Counted from the stretch's first letter, positions 1-7,557 are shown. The stretch: 15,183 bases of DNA from an uncultured euryarchaeote (GCA_937897365.1 CALCOP010000099.1:1-15183); one strand, 5' to 3'. Numbers and translations: made by a program. The notes: a model not told the origin generated them from the sequence alone.

Positions 1-64
1 ACCCGGCATCAGTACCATCGGTAAAACAAACAGTGGTAACGGGGTCATAATGTGGATGTTGCAT
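1..64 (-). CDS. N-terminal fragment of an unidentified protein, cut by window edge
   Basis: An open frame of 21 codons starts with ATG at 64-62 and runs off the left edge. It reads MQHPHYDPVTTVCFTDGTDA and one more Gly. It lies 24 bp downstream of the aldehyde dehydrogenase stop codon on the same strand, so it is probably the next gene of that operon. A weak purine-rich stretch (AAAAGG) sits about 5 nt before the ATG, and a TTG directly before the ATG is an alternative start. I do not recognise the family from so little sequence. Its position next to an aminomuconate-semialdehyde-type dehydrogenase makes another catabolic enzyme plausible, but that is inference only. Confidence 0.5.
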   Translation of the reverse strand, partial: MQHPHYDPVTTVCFTDGTDAG

Positions 65-88
65 CAAGACCTTTTGAAGATATGTTTG

Positions 89-1546
89 TCAATTCTCACG
101 GGTTTCTTTCACACAAATATTGGTTAATTCCGAAAAGAAATCGAGGGACCATTGCCCTCCTTCACGACCAACACCCGAGTTTTTAACTCCACCAAAAGGA
201 GTTCTCAAATCTCTGTGTAACCACGTATTTACCCACACGATTCCCGATTCTATTTGCTGTGCAAATTGCTGTCCTCGTTCAAGGTTCGATGTCCACACTG
301 AACCTGCTAAACCGTATTCTGATTGGTTGATCATTTCCAATACTTCATGCTCAGTAGTAAAGGAATGCAGAGTGACCATTGGCCCAAAAATCTCTTCAGT
401 AGCACATCGTGAAGTGTGTGGTAATTTGTCGACAACAGTGGGACGCAGGTAGGCTCCAATGCCTTCAGGGCCATAGTAACCGGTCATTTCTCGAGTACCG
501 CCTGTTAAAATCACCCCGCCTTCTTTCTGTGCTAAATCGATGTATGATTCAACTTTGAGAAGGTGCTCGGGCGAGATAACTGTCCCCATTTCCGTTTCTT
601 CATCCATAGGGTCTCCAAGTTGAATTGCTCGAACCTTTTCGATGAATTTCTGTTTAAAATGTTCAGCGATTTCCGATTCGATGAAAATACGAGAACCACA
701 TAAGCAAACCTGACCCGAATTGGTGAAAGCCGCTCGAACCGCACCGTCTACGGCGTTGTCAAGGTCTGCATCAGCAAACACGACTGTCGCATTCTTACCA
801 CCGAGTTCAAGAGACAATTTCTTGAACATTGGAGCTGCTGTTCGAGCAACGATTCGTCCTGTATCTGTGCCACCTGTAAAGGAGATTGCCTTGATTCCAG
901 GGTGTTCAAGAATCGCTTGACCTACTTCGGGTCCAAGCCCATGAACGAGATTAAAAACTCCCTGTGGCAAGCCAAGTTCGGCAAAGGTTTGTGCTAACAT
1001 ATTGGCAGTTAAAGGCGTAATTTCGCTTGGCTTTGCAACAATTGTATTACCCATAAGGAGGGCTGGAGCAACTTTCCACGTCAGTAAATACAGCGGAAGG
1101 TTCCATGGCGTAATGAGTCCAACGGTTCCTACAGGTGTGCGGTGAACAATATTGATTGCATCATCCATTTGGAATGTTTGTTGAGTGTGTTGTCTTCCAA
1201 ATGCTGCAAAGAATCTGAAGTTACTGACTGAACGCGCCGCATCAACTCTCCGAGCCAATGCAATCGGTTTGCCAGTGTCCATCGATTCAGTATGTGCAAT
1301 TTCTTCAGTTTTTTCTTCTAAGGCATCTGCAATTTTGTCGAGCCAATCGGCACGTTGTTCGAGTGTAAGTTTCGACCATTCTTTTTGTGCAGAATGCGCC
1401 GAGGTTACAGCATGTTCAACATCTTCTTTTTGAGAACGTGGAATCGTAGCAATTATCTGTTCAGTTGCAGGATTGAAGTTGTTGATGGTCTGTTTACTCT
1501 GTGCAGGGGTAAATGAGCCGGCGATGAAATTCTCAACCGAGTGCAT
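89..1546 (-). CDS. Aldehyde dehydrogenase, 2-aminomuconate / 2-hydroxymuconate semialdehyde type (ALDH8A1-like)
   Basis: An NAD-dependent aldehyde dehydrogenase of 485 residues, full family length. Counting from this ATG, the visible landmarks are Asn149 in PWNLPLYLLTWK, the general base Glu247 in LELGGK, the catalytic Cys281 in GQVCLCGSR, and EEIFGP near residue 385. The stretch WVNTWLHRDLRTPFGG and the segment SVSNFRFFA closely resemble human ALDH8A1 and bacterial 2-aminomuconate-6-semialdehyde dehydrogenases. In those enzymes two arginines bind the muconate carboxylate; the equivalents here would be Arg111 and Arg445. The likely reaction is oxidation of 2-amino- or 2-hydroxymuconate semialdehyde to the muconate, and the sequence alone cannot decide between them. 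A GTG at 1552 overlaps the asparaginase stop, but the ATG at 1546 has GAGGTG 5 nt upstream and is preferred. Betaine or general ALDH activity is less likely. Confidence 0.9.
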   Translation of the reverse strand: MHSVENFIAGSFTPAQSKQTINNFNPATEQIIATIPRSQKEDVEHAVTSAHSAQKEWSKLTLEQRADWLDKIADALEEKTEEIAHTESMDTGKPIALARRVDAARSVSNFRFFAAFGRQHTQQTFQMDDAINIVHRTPVGTVGLITPWNLPLYLLTWKVAPALLMGNTIVAKPSEITPLTANMLAQTFAELGLPQGVFNLVHGLGPEVGQAILEHPGIKAISFTGGTDTGRIVARTAAPMFKKLSLELGGKNATVVFADADLDNAVDGAVRAAFTNSGQVCLCGSRIFIESEIAEHFKQKFIEKVRAIQLGDPMDEETEMGTVISPEHLLKVESYIDLAQKEGGVILTGGTREMTGYYGPEGIGAYLRPTVVDKLPHTSRCATEEIFGPMVTLHSFTTEHEVLEMINQSEYGLAGSVWTSNLERGQQFAQQIESGIVWVNTWLHRDLRTPFGGVKNSGVGREGGQWSLDFFSELTNICVKETREN

Positions 1547-1548
1547 GG

Positions 1549-2664
1549 TCACACCTCGACATCATACAACCAGCGGTCTTGATCGGGATCCCATTCATCC
1601 CAAGTCGGTAATTTTTCAAGTGCAGGAAGATACTGTTTGGGGACGATTCCCGGTACGATGAATGCTTTTTGCCGATGCAACGGGTAAGGGTTTCTCAAGT
1701 CAATTCCGAGAACACCCAACACTGCTCGGGCCACATACCACATTGCTTGAGAGTTCCAGCCATGCGCTATCTTGACAACGATTCCCAAGCCCTTGGGATA
1801 ATCTGGATGTTCAATGGCTAAACCGAGTAATCCGTCTGCTCCTTCCTTTGCAATCACCTTGCCTTCTCCAGCTTTCAAAATGGTTGAATCCAGTCGGTTG
1901 AAACCCCCGACTAAATCTGGATTTCGTATCATTGCTTCCCAAATCCAATCGTCGTTTTTGTCTCGTACCAAGCCCGCATAAATTTGGGCTAATTCGGCAA
2001 CGGTGTTGGATACAGTAGGGAGTCCACAACCATCTTTCGCAATTCGTAACGGTTTCCAATCTTCTCCAAGATATGAGCGTATTTCCTCCATGTAAGCGTC
2101 GAATACTTTGTGAGTTGGAAGCGTATATCCTGCTCTGTTCCAGCCTTTTTTACGACAACCGTGTAAGATTGCTGCGTGTTCTCCAGAGCATGTATGAAAC
2201 CATCTTCGAGGTCTGCGAACTTGTCGTCCAAATTGAATGAGTGGAACATCCAAAGGCGTCAACATCAGTGGCCACTCTTCTTGCGAGAGTAAAGACTGCG
2301 CAGCAGCTACGTGTTCGGTATCTCCATTGTGTGATGCAACTGCGATCGCTTTTTGCTCCCATGAGGAGTTTTCAAGTTCCTTTGTAAACGCCTTAAGCAT
2401 GAACGGTTTCATCATCGAGCGGCCGTAACAGAGCACATTACCTCCAAAGGAGTGAATGACTTCACTACCGTGTGACCAGGCAACTGCACCGTGAATTGTG
2501 GTCTCAGATACTCCGTTTCTTCGATAATCAACTAACGGTTCCCAATCAACTTCACGTCCAGTTGGGATTCCTTCGATGTGTTCACCTAAGGGTGATTCAG
2601 GATAAAGAGAACTTCCCGGTCTTCCTGGTTCAACCGCCGAGGGGGTATCGTTTTCAATTGTCAC
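1549..2664 (-). CDS. L-asparaginase II family protein (R. etli-type asparaginase)
   Basis: A 371-residue protein of the asparaginase_II family, the zinc-containing class typified by Rhizobium etli asparaginase and unrelated to E. coli AnsA/AnsB. The family signatures occur in order: RSMMKPF at 82-88 (Ser83 and Lys86 match the catalytic Ser-x-x-Lys), ASHNGDTEHV at 110-119, HTCSGEHAAIL at 157-167, DGCGLP at 211-216 and AKEGADG at 272-278. The expected reaction is hydrolysis of asparagine to aspartate and ammonia, or of a related amide. The zinc-site lysine of the usual CSGKH motif is Glu162 here, so the metal site may differ. About 35 extra residues precede the core. The start is GTG, overlapping the upstream gene's TGA, with GAGGTG 5 nt before it. 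No signal peptide is seen, so it is cytoplasmic. Confidence 0.85.
   Translation of the reverse strand: MTIENDTPSAVEPGRPGSSLYPESPLGEHIEGIPTGREVDWEPLVDYRRNGVSETTIHGAVAWSHGSEVIHSFGGNVLCYGRSMMKPFMLKAFTKELENSSWEQKAIAVASHNGDTEHVAAAQSLLSQEEWPLMLTPLDVPLIQFGRQVRRPRRWFHTCSGEHAAILHGCRKKGWNRAGYTLPTHKVFDAYMEEIRSYLGEDWKPLRIAKDGCGLPTVSNTVAELAQIYAGLVRDKNDDWIWEAMIRNPDLVGGFNRLDSTILKAGEGKVIAKEGADGLLGLAIEHPDYPKGLGIVVKIAHGWNSQAMWYVARAVLGVLGIDLRNPYPLHRQKAFIVPGIVPKQYLPALEKLPTWDEWDPDQDRWLYDVEV
1552..1557 (-). promoter_or_regulatory. Ribosome binding site of the aldehyde dehydrogenase
   Basis: GAGGTG on the minus strand lies 5 nt before the ATG at 1546-1544. It supports that ATG over the GTG at 1552. It sits inside the end of the asparaginase reading frame, which suggests translational coupling. 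Confidence 0.55.
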
Positions 2665-3917
2665 TTCTTCACCTCTGCAAGTAATCCCTCGACCTTTGGG
2701 ACGACCAGTTGCATATATGCAGTCATATCCCGGCAGACTCTGTCTGAATCATGATTGAAAAAGTCAAACCAAGCCATGATTCTATCTTGCGGATGGAATC
2801 TTTCGATAATTTGTTGCGCAACTTCTTCGACATTTCCTATGAGCGCATTTTGGGCAGCATTTTGAACTTTTGAAGGGTCGATGGTCCCCTCCAATGCATT
2901 CCAGTATGCACCCAAAGCTGCTTTTGCTTCTTCATGGGCAGCAGCGCTCTGTTGCTCAGACGTCAGACCTTGTTCTGCATTGAGGAATACAAAGGAAGTA
3001 CGAGGCATATCTCTACGCTCCCATGAACCTCCATCTGGATGAAATGATTCTCGCATTCGTTCATGCGTTGCATCAATGATTTCTGGTTTTGTGATGGACA
3101 AATTGAATACTTTCACAGGGAGTATCGTATTGAGGAAAACTTGTGTCTTTGGATCGTGTGTTCCCGCAACCAAAACGAGTAATTCTCTACGAAAGTCTTG
3201 TGGAATGATTTTCAAATCTTCAAACACGTAGCGTTTAGGGATTTCAATTTCTTCAGGTGCAGTCTCCAATTCTTCAAACTCAATTGCCGCTTGTTGCACC
3301 TTTATCCAATCTTCATCACTTCGGAAATGTTCTCGTCGCAGAACAGTCTTTCGAGTCATGTTCGAATTCAAAATATCTCCTCGAAGTAATCGAAGGAAGA
3401 TGTCACCTGCTTCCATGAATATTTGACTTCGAAGAACGGGCCATGCTGCTTCCTCAATCGAATTACGAGGGGTAATTCCATACGGGCGGGCCATAAATTC
3501 AAATCGTCCCGCAGAAAAACCGACATGGAGTTTACGATGTTCTTCAGAATTGAGTCCGTGTAACTGGAGTGTGTTCGCGATTCTTTCAGCCTGGGCAATT
3601 GGCCCGCCAGATGCGAGAATGGATACTACTGCACTTCCTATTTCGATGTTCTTTGTACGACGAAAAGATTCCATAGCGAGTTGAGGAAAATCGGTGCAAA
3701 GTCCAACTTCGCCTTGCCAATGTGGTACGACAGGTTTGGTATTTGATTTTTGAATCTCGGTCGATAAATGGGCCTGTGCAAGCCATCCGACGCCAAATCC
3801 AAGTGCGTCTGCACATTCGAGTTGTTGAAAGTAATTCGCAAACATCTCCCGTTCAGTAGGAATCAAACCCGCTGAATCAGGAGTTTGACTGATTGAGAAG
3901 AAAATATCATGCTCCAT
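2661..3917 (-). CDS. LLM-class (luciferase-like) flavin-dependent oxidoreductase
   Basis: A 418-residue TIM-barrel protein of the bacterial luciferase-like superfamily (FMN- or F420-dependent monooxygenases and dehydrogenases). Visible signs are an N-terminal strand MEHDIFFSIS, the segment ECADALGFGVGWLAQAH (about 34-50), IEIGSAVVSI near 91-100, GFSAGRFEFMARPYGI at 133-148 where family members bind flavin phosphate, and a C-terminal part with GNVEEVAQQIIERF followed by a conserved-looking helix ending in VVPKVEGLL. The substrate is unknown. An upstream in-frame ATG at 3953 would add 12 residues but has no ribosome-binding site. GGGAGG at 3936-3931 precedes the chosen ATG by a rather long 13 nt, and a TTG at 3926 would fit that motif better. 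The TGA overlaps the asparaginase GTG, so it is co-transcribed with it. Confidence 0.8.
   Translation of the reverse strand: MEHDIFFSISQTPDSAGLIPTEREMFANYFQQLECADALGFGVGWLAQAHLSTEIQKSNTKPVVPHWQGEVGLCTDFPQLAMESFRRTKNIEIGSAVVSILASGGPIAQAERIANTLQLHGLNSEEHRKLHVGFSAGRFEFMARPYGITPRNSIEEAAWPVLRSQIFMEAGDIFLRLLRGDILNSNMTRKTVLRREHFRSDEDWIKVQQAAIEFEELETAPEEIEIPKRYVFEDLKIIPQDFRRELLVLVAGTHDPKTQVFLNTILPVKVFNLSITKPEIIDATHERMRESFHPDGGSWERRDMPRTSFVFLNAEQGLTSEQQSAAAHEEAKAALGAYWNALEGTIDPSKVQNAAQNALIGNVEEVAQQIIERFHPQDRIMAWFDFFNHDSDRVCRDMTAYMQLVVPKVEGLLAEVKK
2670..2675 (-). promoter_or_regulatory. Ribosome binding site of the asparaginase gene
   Basis: GAGGTG on the minus strand lies 5 nt before the GTG start at 2664-2662, inside the end of the oxidoreductase frame. 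Motif and spacing are identical to those in front of the next gene, which strengthens both start calls. Confidence 0.55.
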
Positions 3918-3986
3918 GGCCGTCAACAATCCTCCCAATCGAAACCACATCATAACGAGTGTGGCTCTTTGAGATGGTGGTTTGAC

Positions 3987-4826
3987 CTAATTTTCAGTCG
4001 AACCTGTCTCATTAAAATTCGCTAAATCTTCAATTCGCTGTCGAACTGCTAATGGTGTAGGAAGACCCGCATTAAGGAATGAATGAAGACAATCGGAGAG
4101 TTGCAACATCGCCGTTTCATAATCTTCGGCTATTTCAGCAAGGTCAGCAAGACCCCACCGTGCTACCAGTTGTCCAGAAAGGTCTTCAAGTTCAACAGAA
4201 AGGTTGAGTGATTGCTCATACAGATCCTTTGCGGCAGCAAAGTTTCCGATGGTTGCTTGGGTGTGAGCTAAATCAGCCATAGCCTCGATTTGTGCCTCTT
4301 CGTCCTTCATTTGCATTGCGAGTTCTATACGCCGCGTTCCATGAACTAAGGCATTGTCAAAGTCTTCAAGCCTCTTTGAGCATGTTTCAAGCAGAGCAAG
4401 ACCGTAAGATATACCACTAAGGTCATCGATTTTTTCTCGAAGGCGGAGAGAACGAGATGCAAAAGTCTGTGCTTCTTCGTATTCTTCTTGACTGAGGTGT
4501 AACAATGCCACATGGTGAGAAACGGCTGCGGCAAGACCGGTTCCGCCCTCAATCAATTCAGCGTTTGCTCCTAATTCGGCGAAGGAATCGATTGTCTTAT
4601 CATCAAATTTCATTTTCTCAAAATTCGCCCAACCGCGTTCAAGGTCATCAGTGGCGTTGTTTTTGCCATGGAGAAGAAGGCGTTCTGCAAGTTCCGGATC
4701 TTCAAGTTCGATGGCAAGTGAAGAAAGGTGAAGCGCCAATGGCGTATTGATATCGTCCATCGCACCTCCTTCAGTAAGCATATCGAGAATTTTCCGCGCT
4801 TGTTCCGGACTCACTTCTCCGTTCAT
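3987..4826 (-). CDS. TPR-repeat protein, first gene of the operon
   Basis: A 279-residue, soluble, acidic, all-helical protein. From about residue 100 to 260 it shows tetratricopeptide-like helix pairs spaced about 40 residues apart, for example YEEAQTFASRSLRLREKI, FDNALVHGTRRIELAMQM, FAAAKDLYEQSLNLSVEL and YETAMLQLSDCLHSFL. The first 100 residues are also helical but less regular (DPELAERLLLHGK). There is no signal peptide, membrane segment or catalytic motif, so a scaffold or protein-binding role is the only inference. The ATG has GGAGG 9 nt upstream at 4840-4836. It is separated by about 70 bp from the oxidoreductase start and probably heads the operon. Why a TPR protein leads a catabolic operon is not clear from the sequence. 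Confidence 0.75.
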   Translation of the reverse strand: MNGEVSPEQARKILDMLTEGGAMDDINTPLALHLSSLAIELEDPELAERLLLHGKNNATDDLERGWANFEKMKFDDKTIDSFAELGANAELIEGGTGLAAAVSHHVALLHLSQEEYEEAQTFASRSLRLREKIDDLSGISYGLALLETCSKRLEDFDNALVHGTRRIELAMQMKDEEAQIEAMADLAHTQATIGNFAAAKDLYEQSLNLSVELEDLSGQLVARWGLADLAEIAEDYETAMLQLSDCLHSFLNAGLPTPLAVRQRIEDLANFNETGSTEN

Positions 4827-4915
4827 GGTTGTGCGCCTCCTCCTCGCGTCAAGAACCTATGTGTTGAGTTTCTTTGGAGTTAAACGTTGATAACTAAAAC
4901 GGTCTACCACATGTC
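4827..4915. promoter_or_regulatory. Divergent promoter region between TPR and DNase genes
   Basis: 89 bp separate two outward-facing start codons and must hold both promoters. On the plus side TTGATAAC (4887-4894) is centred about 26 nt before the DNase ATG, the distance expected of a TATA box for a leaderless archaeal mRNA, but the match is weak. There is no ribosome-binding site before that ATG. On the minus side a clear GGAGG precedes the TPR gene, and I see no convincing TATA box for it. Confidence 0.35.
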
Positions 4916-5896
4916 ATGGGTGACTACAGCGGGTATTTACAGGGACTGAGCTTGGTTGCTATCCTTATTCTCGCACCCATTGCTTTACAATCTATTTTGA
5001 CTGGTGATACAGAGGTTGTTTATGTCTTGGTACCAGGTGAGGATGAGACAACGACAGTTTACATCGAAAACAATACTTCAACCGATGATGCACGAGCTCC
5101 AGAACTCAATCGCTCAGAAGTGGCTCGAATTGCATCTTTTAACATCAAGGTTTTCGGAGAAACCAAAATGGGTAAACCCGCAGTTGTTGATGCACTGGTT
5201 GATATTGTCTTGACATATGATTTAGTCGCAGTACAAGAGATAAAAGATATCGATCAAACTGTTCCGTATGACTTCCTGGACGCCATAAATGCAAAGTCGT
5301 CAACTCCTTGGGACATGCTTCTCAGTCCTCGCAGTGGTTTACAAGAAGACGACCAATCTTCTCAAGAACAATATGCCTTTTACTACAATACTTCGGTATT
5401 CTTAGCCATAGGTAACGGTTCGTTACACAACGATAGCATCGATGACGCGTTCCAACGGGAACCCTTTATCGGCCAATTTGAAATTCTTTATAATAACGGC
5501 ACAGGGACCGGTTTTGATTTGAGCCTGATCACCATTCACACGAAACCCGGAGACGAAACCATTGATGAAATCAATGCTTTACCTCACGTTGTCAACACCT
5601 ATCTTGAAAACAATCCAAATGAATCTGAGGTCGTGATTCTTGGTGACTTTAACGCTGCGTGTTCGTATGTCTCTTCGAATGAGTTATCCAACTCACCACT
5701 GGCACATTCGAATTTCACTTGGATTATCGAAAACAATGTCGACACGACGGTTTCAGACAGTTATTGCGCATACGACCGAATTGTAACCAACGGTGACCTC
5801 GATGGACGATTAGTCGGGACTTGGGGAGTAGACACATCCTTTTCAGATAGCGATATCTCAGACCACTATCCAGTTTGGTTTGACGTCAAAAAGTAA
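4916..5896 (+). CDS. Secreted or membrane-anchored DNase I-like endonuclease
   Basis: A 326-residue endonuclease/exonuclease/phosphatase-fold protein that resembles animal DNase I closely. Residues 8-28 form one hydrophobic segment (signal anchor or signal peptide), followed by an acidic Thr/Asn-rich spacer to about residue 70. The nuclease domain contains FNIKVFGETKMG (75-86), QEIKD with Glu108, a Glu at about 151, THTKPGDE-like IHTKPGDE with His208, GDFNAACSYV with Asp244 and Asn246, CAYDRIV with Asp287, and SDHYPV with Asp316 and His317. These correspond to DNase I Glu39, Glu78, His134, Asp168, Asn170, Asp212, Asp251 and His252. Cys249 and Cys284 occupy the positions of the conserved DNase I disulfide. 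Several N-x-S/T sequons are consistent with export. The expected activity is Mg/Ca-dependent cleavage of extracellular DNA. The stop codon directly abuts that of the SDR gene. Confidence 0.9.
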   Translation: MGDYSGYLQGLSLVAILILAPIALQSILTGDTEVVYVLVPGEDETTTVYIENNTSTDDARAPELNRSEVARIASFNIKVFGETKMGKPAVVDALVDIVLTYDLVAVQEIKDIDQTVPYDFLDAINAKSSTPWDMLLSPRSGLQEDDQSSQEQYAFYYNTSVFLAIGNGSLHNDSIDDAFQREPFIGQFEILYNNGTGTGFDLSLITIHTKPGDETIDEINALPHVVNTYLENNPNESEVVILGDFNAACSYVSSNELSNSPLAHSNFTWIIENNVDTTVSDSYCAYDRIVTNGDLDGRLVGTWGVDTSFSDSDISDHYPVWFDVKK

Positions 5897-6712
5897 TCAG
5901 ATACTTCGCAAGCGTCCACCGTCTACAGCCAAGCTAACGCCTCGAATGCCACCTGATGCGGGAAGCGCGAGGAAGGTAATTGCTGACGCCGTCTCCAATG
6001 GATCAATTAACCGTTCGATAGGAACTTGACTCATCCATCCCTCGTGAACATCTTCAATACTCTTTCCAGTTCTTTCGTGGATTGAGGTCGCAAGAGAATC
6101 CAATCGCTCAGTATCTGTGAAACCCGGTAATACATTATTGATGGTGATGCAAGGTGCCAATTCCCGTGAGAGGCTCTTTGCCCATGAAGCCATTGCGCCT
6201 CGAAGAGTATTGGAAAGTCCAATGTTTGGTATTGGTTCTTTGACAGAGGTAGAGATGATTTGAATAATACGGCCATACCCTTCTTTTTCCATGGATGGAG
6301 CCAAGGTCTGCGTCAAAGTATGCGCGGCGTGAAGATGTCGCTTGAAAGGGGCGTCAAATTCTTCAACGGAGTTATCAAGTAAAGGTCCACCTGGCGGTCC
6401 ACCTGCATTGTTAATCAAAATATGAATTGGCCCGCGTTGTTCGACCAAAGTTTGGATTGCAGGTTGAATTGACGATGTATTTTCAAGGTCAAGTACCAGG
6501 TGAGCGTGTTCTCCTCTTCCGAGCAGGGATAATTCATGGCATAAACTGACCAGAGCGTCACTGCTGCGAGCACTTACAGTAACATTTGCTCCAGCCTTTG
6601 CCATCATCTTTGCAGTTGCGGCACCGATCCCCTTACTTGCACCACATACCAATACATGCTTTCCCGAAAGCGCATTTGTTGAATACGGATAGTCATCGCC
6701 AAGGAGGTCCAT
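5897..6712 (-). CDS. Atypical short-chain dehydrogenase/reductase (BKR-like, no catalytic Tyr)
   Basis: A 271-residue Rossmann-fold SDR. The cofactor loop GASKGIG is at 24-30, ARS at 48-50 suggests NADP preference, and NNAGGPPGGP is at 101-110. The catalytic region keeps the serine (Ser154, in IISTS), but the residues expected to be Tyr and Lys in YxxxK are Ser167 and Arg171 (LSNTLRGAM). The same replacement, with the SVKEP and LSNTLR context, marks the FabG-like SDR subgroup without a canonical active site, so this is probably a family trait and not decay. The C-terminal VDGG at 263-266 is typical. Reaction and substrate are unknown. It is the second gene of a unit with the alpha/beta hydrolase (40 bp gap). 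A GAGGAGG motif lies an unusual 16 nt before the ATG. No earlier in-frame start is possible because of a stop codon. Confidence 0.85.
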   Translation of the reverse strand: MDLLGDDYPYSTNALSGKHVLVCGASKGIGAATAKMMAKAGANVTVSARSSDALVSLCHELSLLGRGEHAHLVLDLENTSSIQPAIQTLVEQRGPIHILINNAGGPPGGPLLDNSVEEFDAPFKRHLHAAHTLTQTLAPSMEKEGYGRIIQIISTSVKEPIPNIGLSNTLRGAMASWAKSLSRELAPCITINNVLPGFTDTERLDSLATSIHERTGKSIEDVHEGWMSQVPIERLIDPLETASAITFLALPASGGIRGVSLAVDGGRLRSI

Positions 6713-6715
6713 GAT

Positions 6716-6743
6716 GACCCGAGAAGGTCCTCCTCAAAGGGTC
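6716..6743 (-). promoter_or_regulatory. Possible hairpin holding the SDR ribosome-binding site in its loop
   Basis: In the mRNA, GACCC (6743-6739) can pair with GGGTC (6720-6716). The 18-nt loop carries GAGGAGG. The stem ends 3 nt before the SDR start codon, which would bring the distant Shine-Dalgarno motif closer to the ATG. Five base pairs around a long loop is weak, and the pairing may be fortuitous. Confidence 0.2.
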
Positions 6744-6752
6744 TTCTGTCTC

Positions 6753-7529
6753 TCACAACCAGTCAAGAATCGCGTCCATTTCAACCAACCAATCATCCGA
6801 TGCTACATCGATAAGCGAATAGTGGTCGCCCGGTAACCATAATTTTTGGACATCGATTCCTTGAGCGCTCATTACTCGTGAGTATGTCTCAGATTGTTCT
6901 TTTGGGACATCAATGTCTCGTTCCCCATGGAGAAGTAATACCGGTGCCTTCGGCAAGTGATTTATTGGGTTGAGTTGGTCCCACAACGTCTGGTTTTCTT
7001 CTGGGCTACATCCAATCCATCTTCGCACTGCATCCCCTTCGTCTGAAAGTTTGGCTTGGTCAGCACCAATGATATCGGTAATCGGCGCTTGAGCGATTGC
7101 CAGCCAAGGTTTTCTCTCCGCTTTTGATGCTAAGAGAAGAGCGAGATGGCCTCCAGCGGAATGCCCCATGACCATAGAGCGTGTAATATCAATGCCTGGA
7201 AGCAGTGCGAGTTGACCCCAAGCACGTAAGACATCTGACAGTGTATCCATCCAGATGCCTTCATCTCCTTCGCTCCATCCTTTGAACTCAATGTTCCAAG
7301 CAGCAACTCCTGCTTCGGCAAGATCTTGAGCGATAGGCTTCATCAATTCACTGGTCCACGCTTTTTTCCAAAAACCGCCATGAATGAGCATGATACATGG
7401 AATACCTACATCCTTTTGGAAAGGTGACGGGTCATCGGGCATGTACAAATCTGCGAATTGCCAGTCCTCCGCTCCCCATTGCATCCGGTCGACTGGCATA
7501 TTGGAATGCTGTAAGGCGTCATGTATCAC
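6753..7529 (-). CDS. Alpha/beta hydrolase, kynurenine formamidase-like
   Basis: A 258-residue alpha/beta hydrolase. The oxyanion motif HGGFW is at 50-54, the nucleophile elbow GHSAGG at 122-127 (Ser124), an acidic candidate at HGERDID (Asp205 or Asp207), and a terminal histidine in GDHYSLID (His236), so the triad is complete. HGGxW with GHSAGGHL is the pattern of arylformamidases (kynurenine formamidase) and related acyl-peptidase-like esterases. The expected activity is hydrolysis of N-formylkynurenine or a small ester or amide. There is no signal peptide. The GTG start has AGGAG 5 nt upstream. An ATG at 7499 is possible but lacks such a motif. It is probably co-transcribed with the SDR downstream. 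Confidence 0.75.
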   Translation of the reverse strand: MIHDALQHSNMPVDRMQWGAEDWQFADLYMPDDPSPFQKDVGIPCIMLIHGGFWKKAWTSELMKPIAQDLAEAGVAAWNIEFKGWSEGDEGIWMDTLSDVLRAWGQLALLPGIDITRSMVMGHSAGGHLALLLASKAERKPWLAIAQAPITDIIGADQAKLSDEGDAVRRWIGCSPEENQTLWDQLNPINHLPKAPVLLLHGERDIDVPKEQSETYSRVMSAQGIDVQKLWLPGDHYSLIDVASDDWLVEMDAILDWL

Positions 7530-7534
7530 CCTTA

Positions 7535-7539
7535 CTCCT
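7535..7539 (-). promoter_or_regulatory. Ribosome binding site of the alpha/beta hydrolase
   Basis: AGGAG on the minus strand lies 5 nt before the GTG at 7529-7527. It supports this non-ATG start over the ATG 30 bp further in. Confidence 0.5.
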
Positions 7540-7557
7540 TTTCTCGCACTTACAACA

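Noticed and set aside
3918..3953. Extended N-terminus of the flavin oxidoreductase from the ATG at 3953
   Set aside because: The 12 extra residues (MMWFRLGGLLTA) do not resemble the family's first beta strand, and no ribosome-binding site precedes that ATG. It could still be used, so it is noted with the gene.
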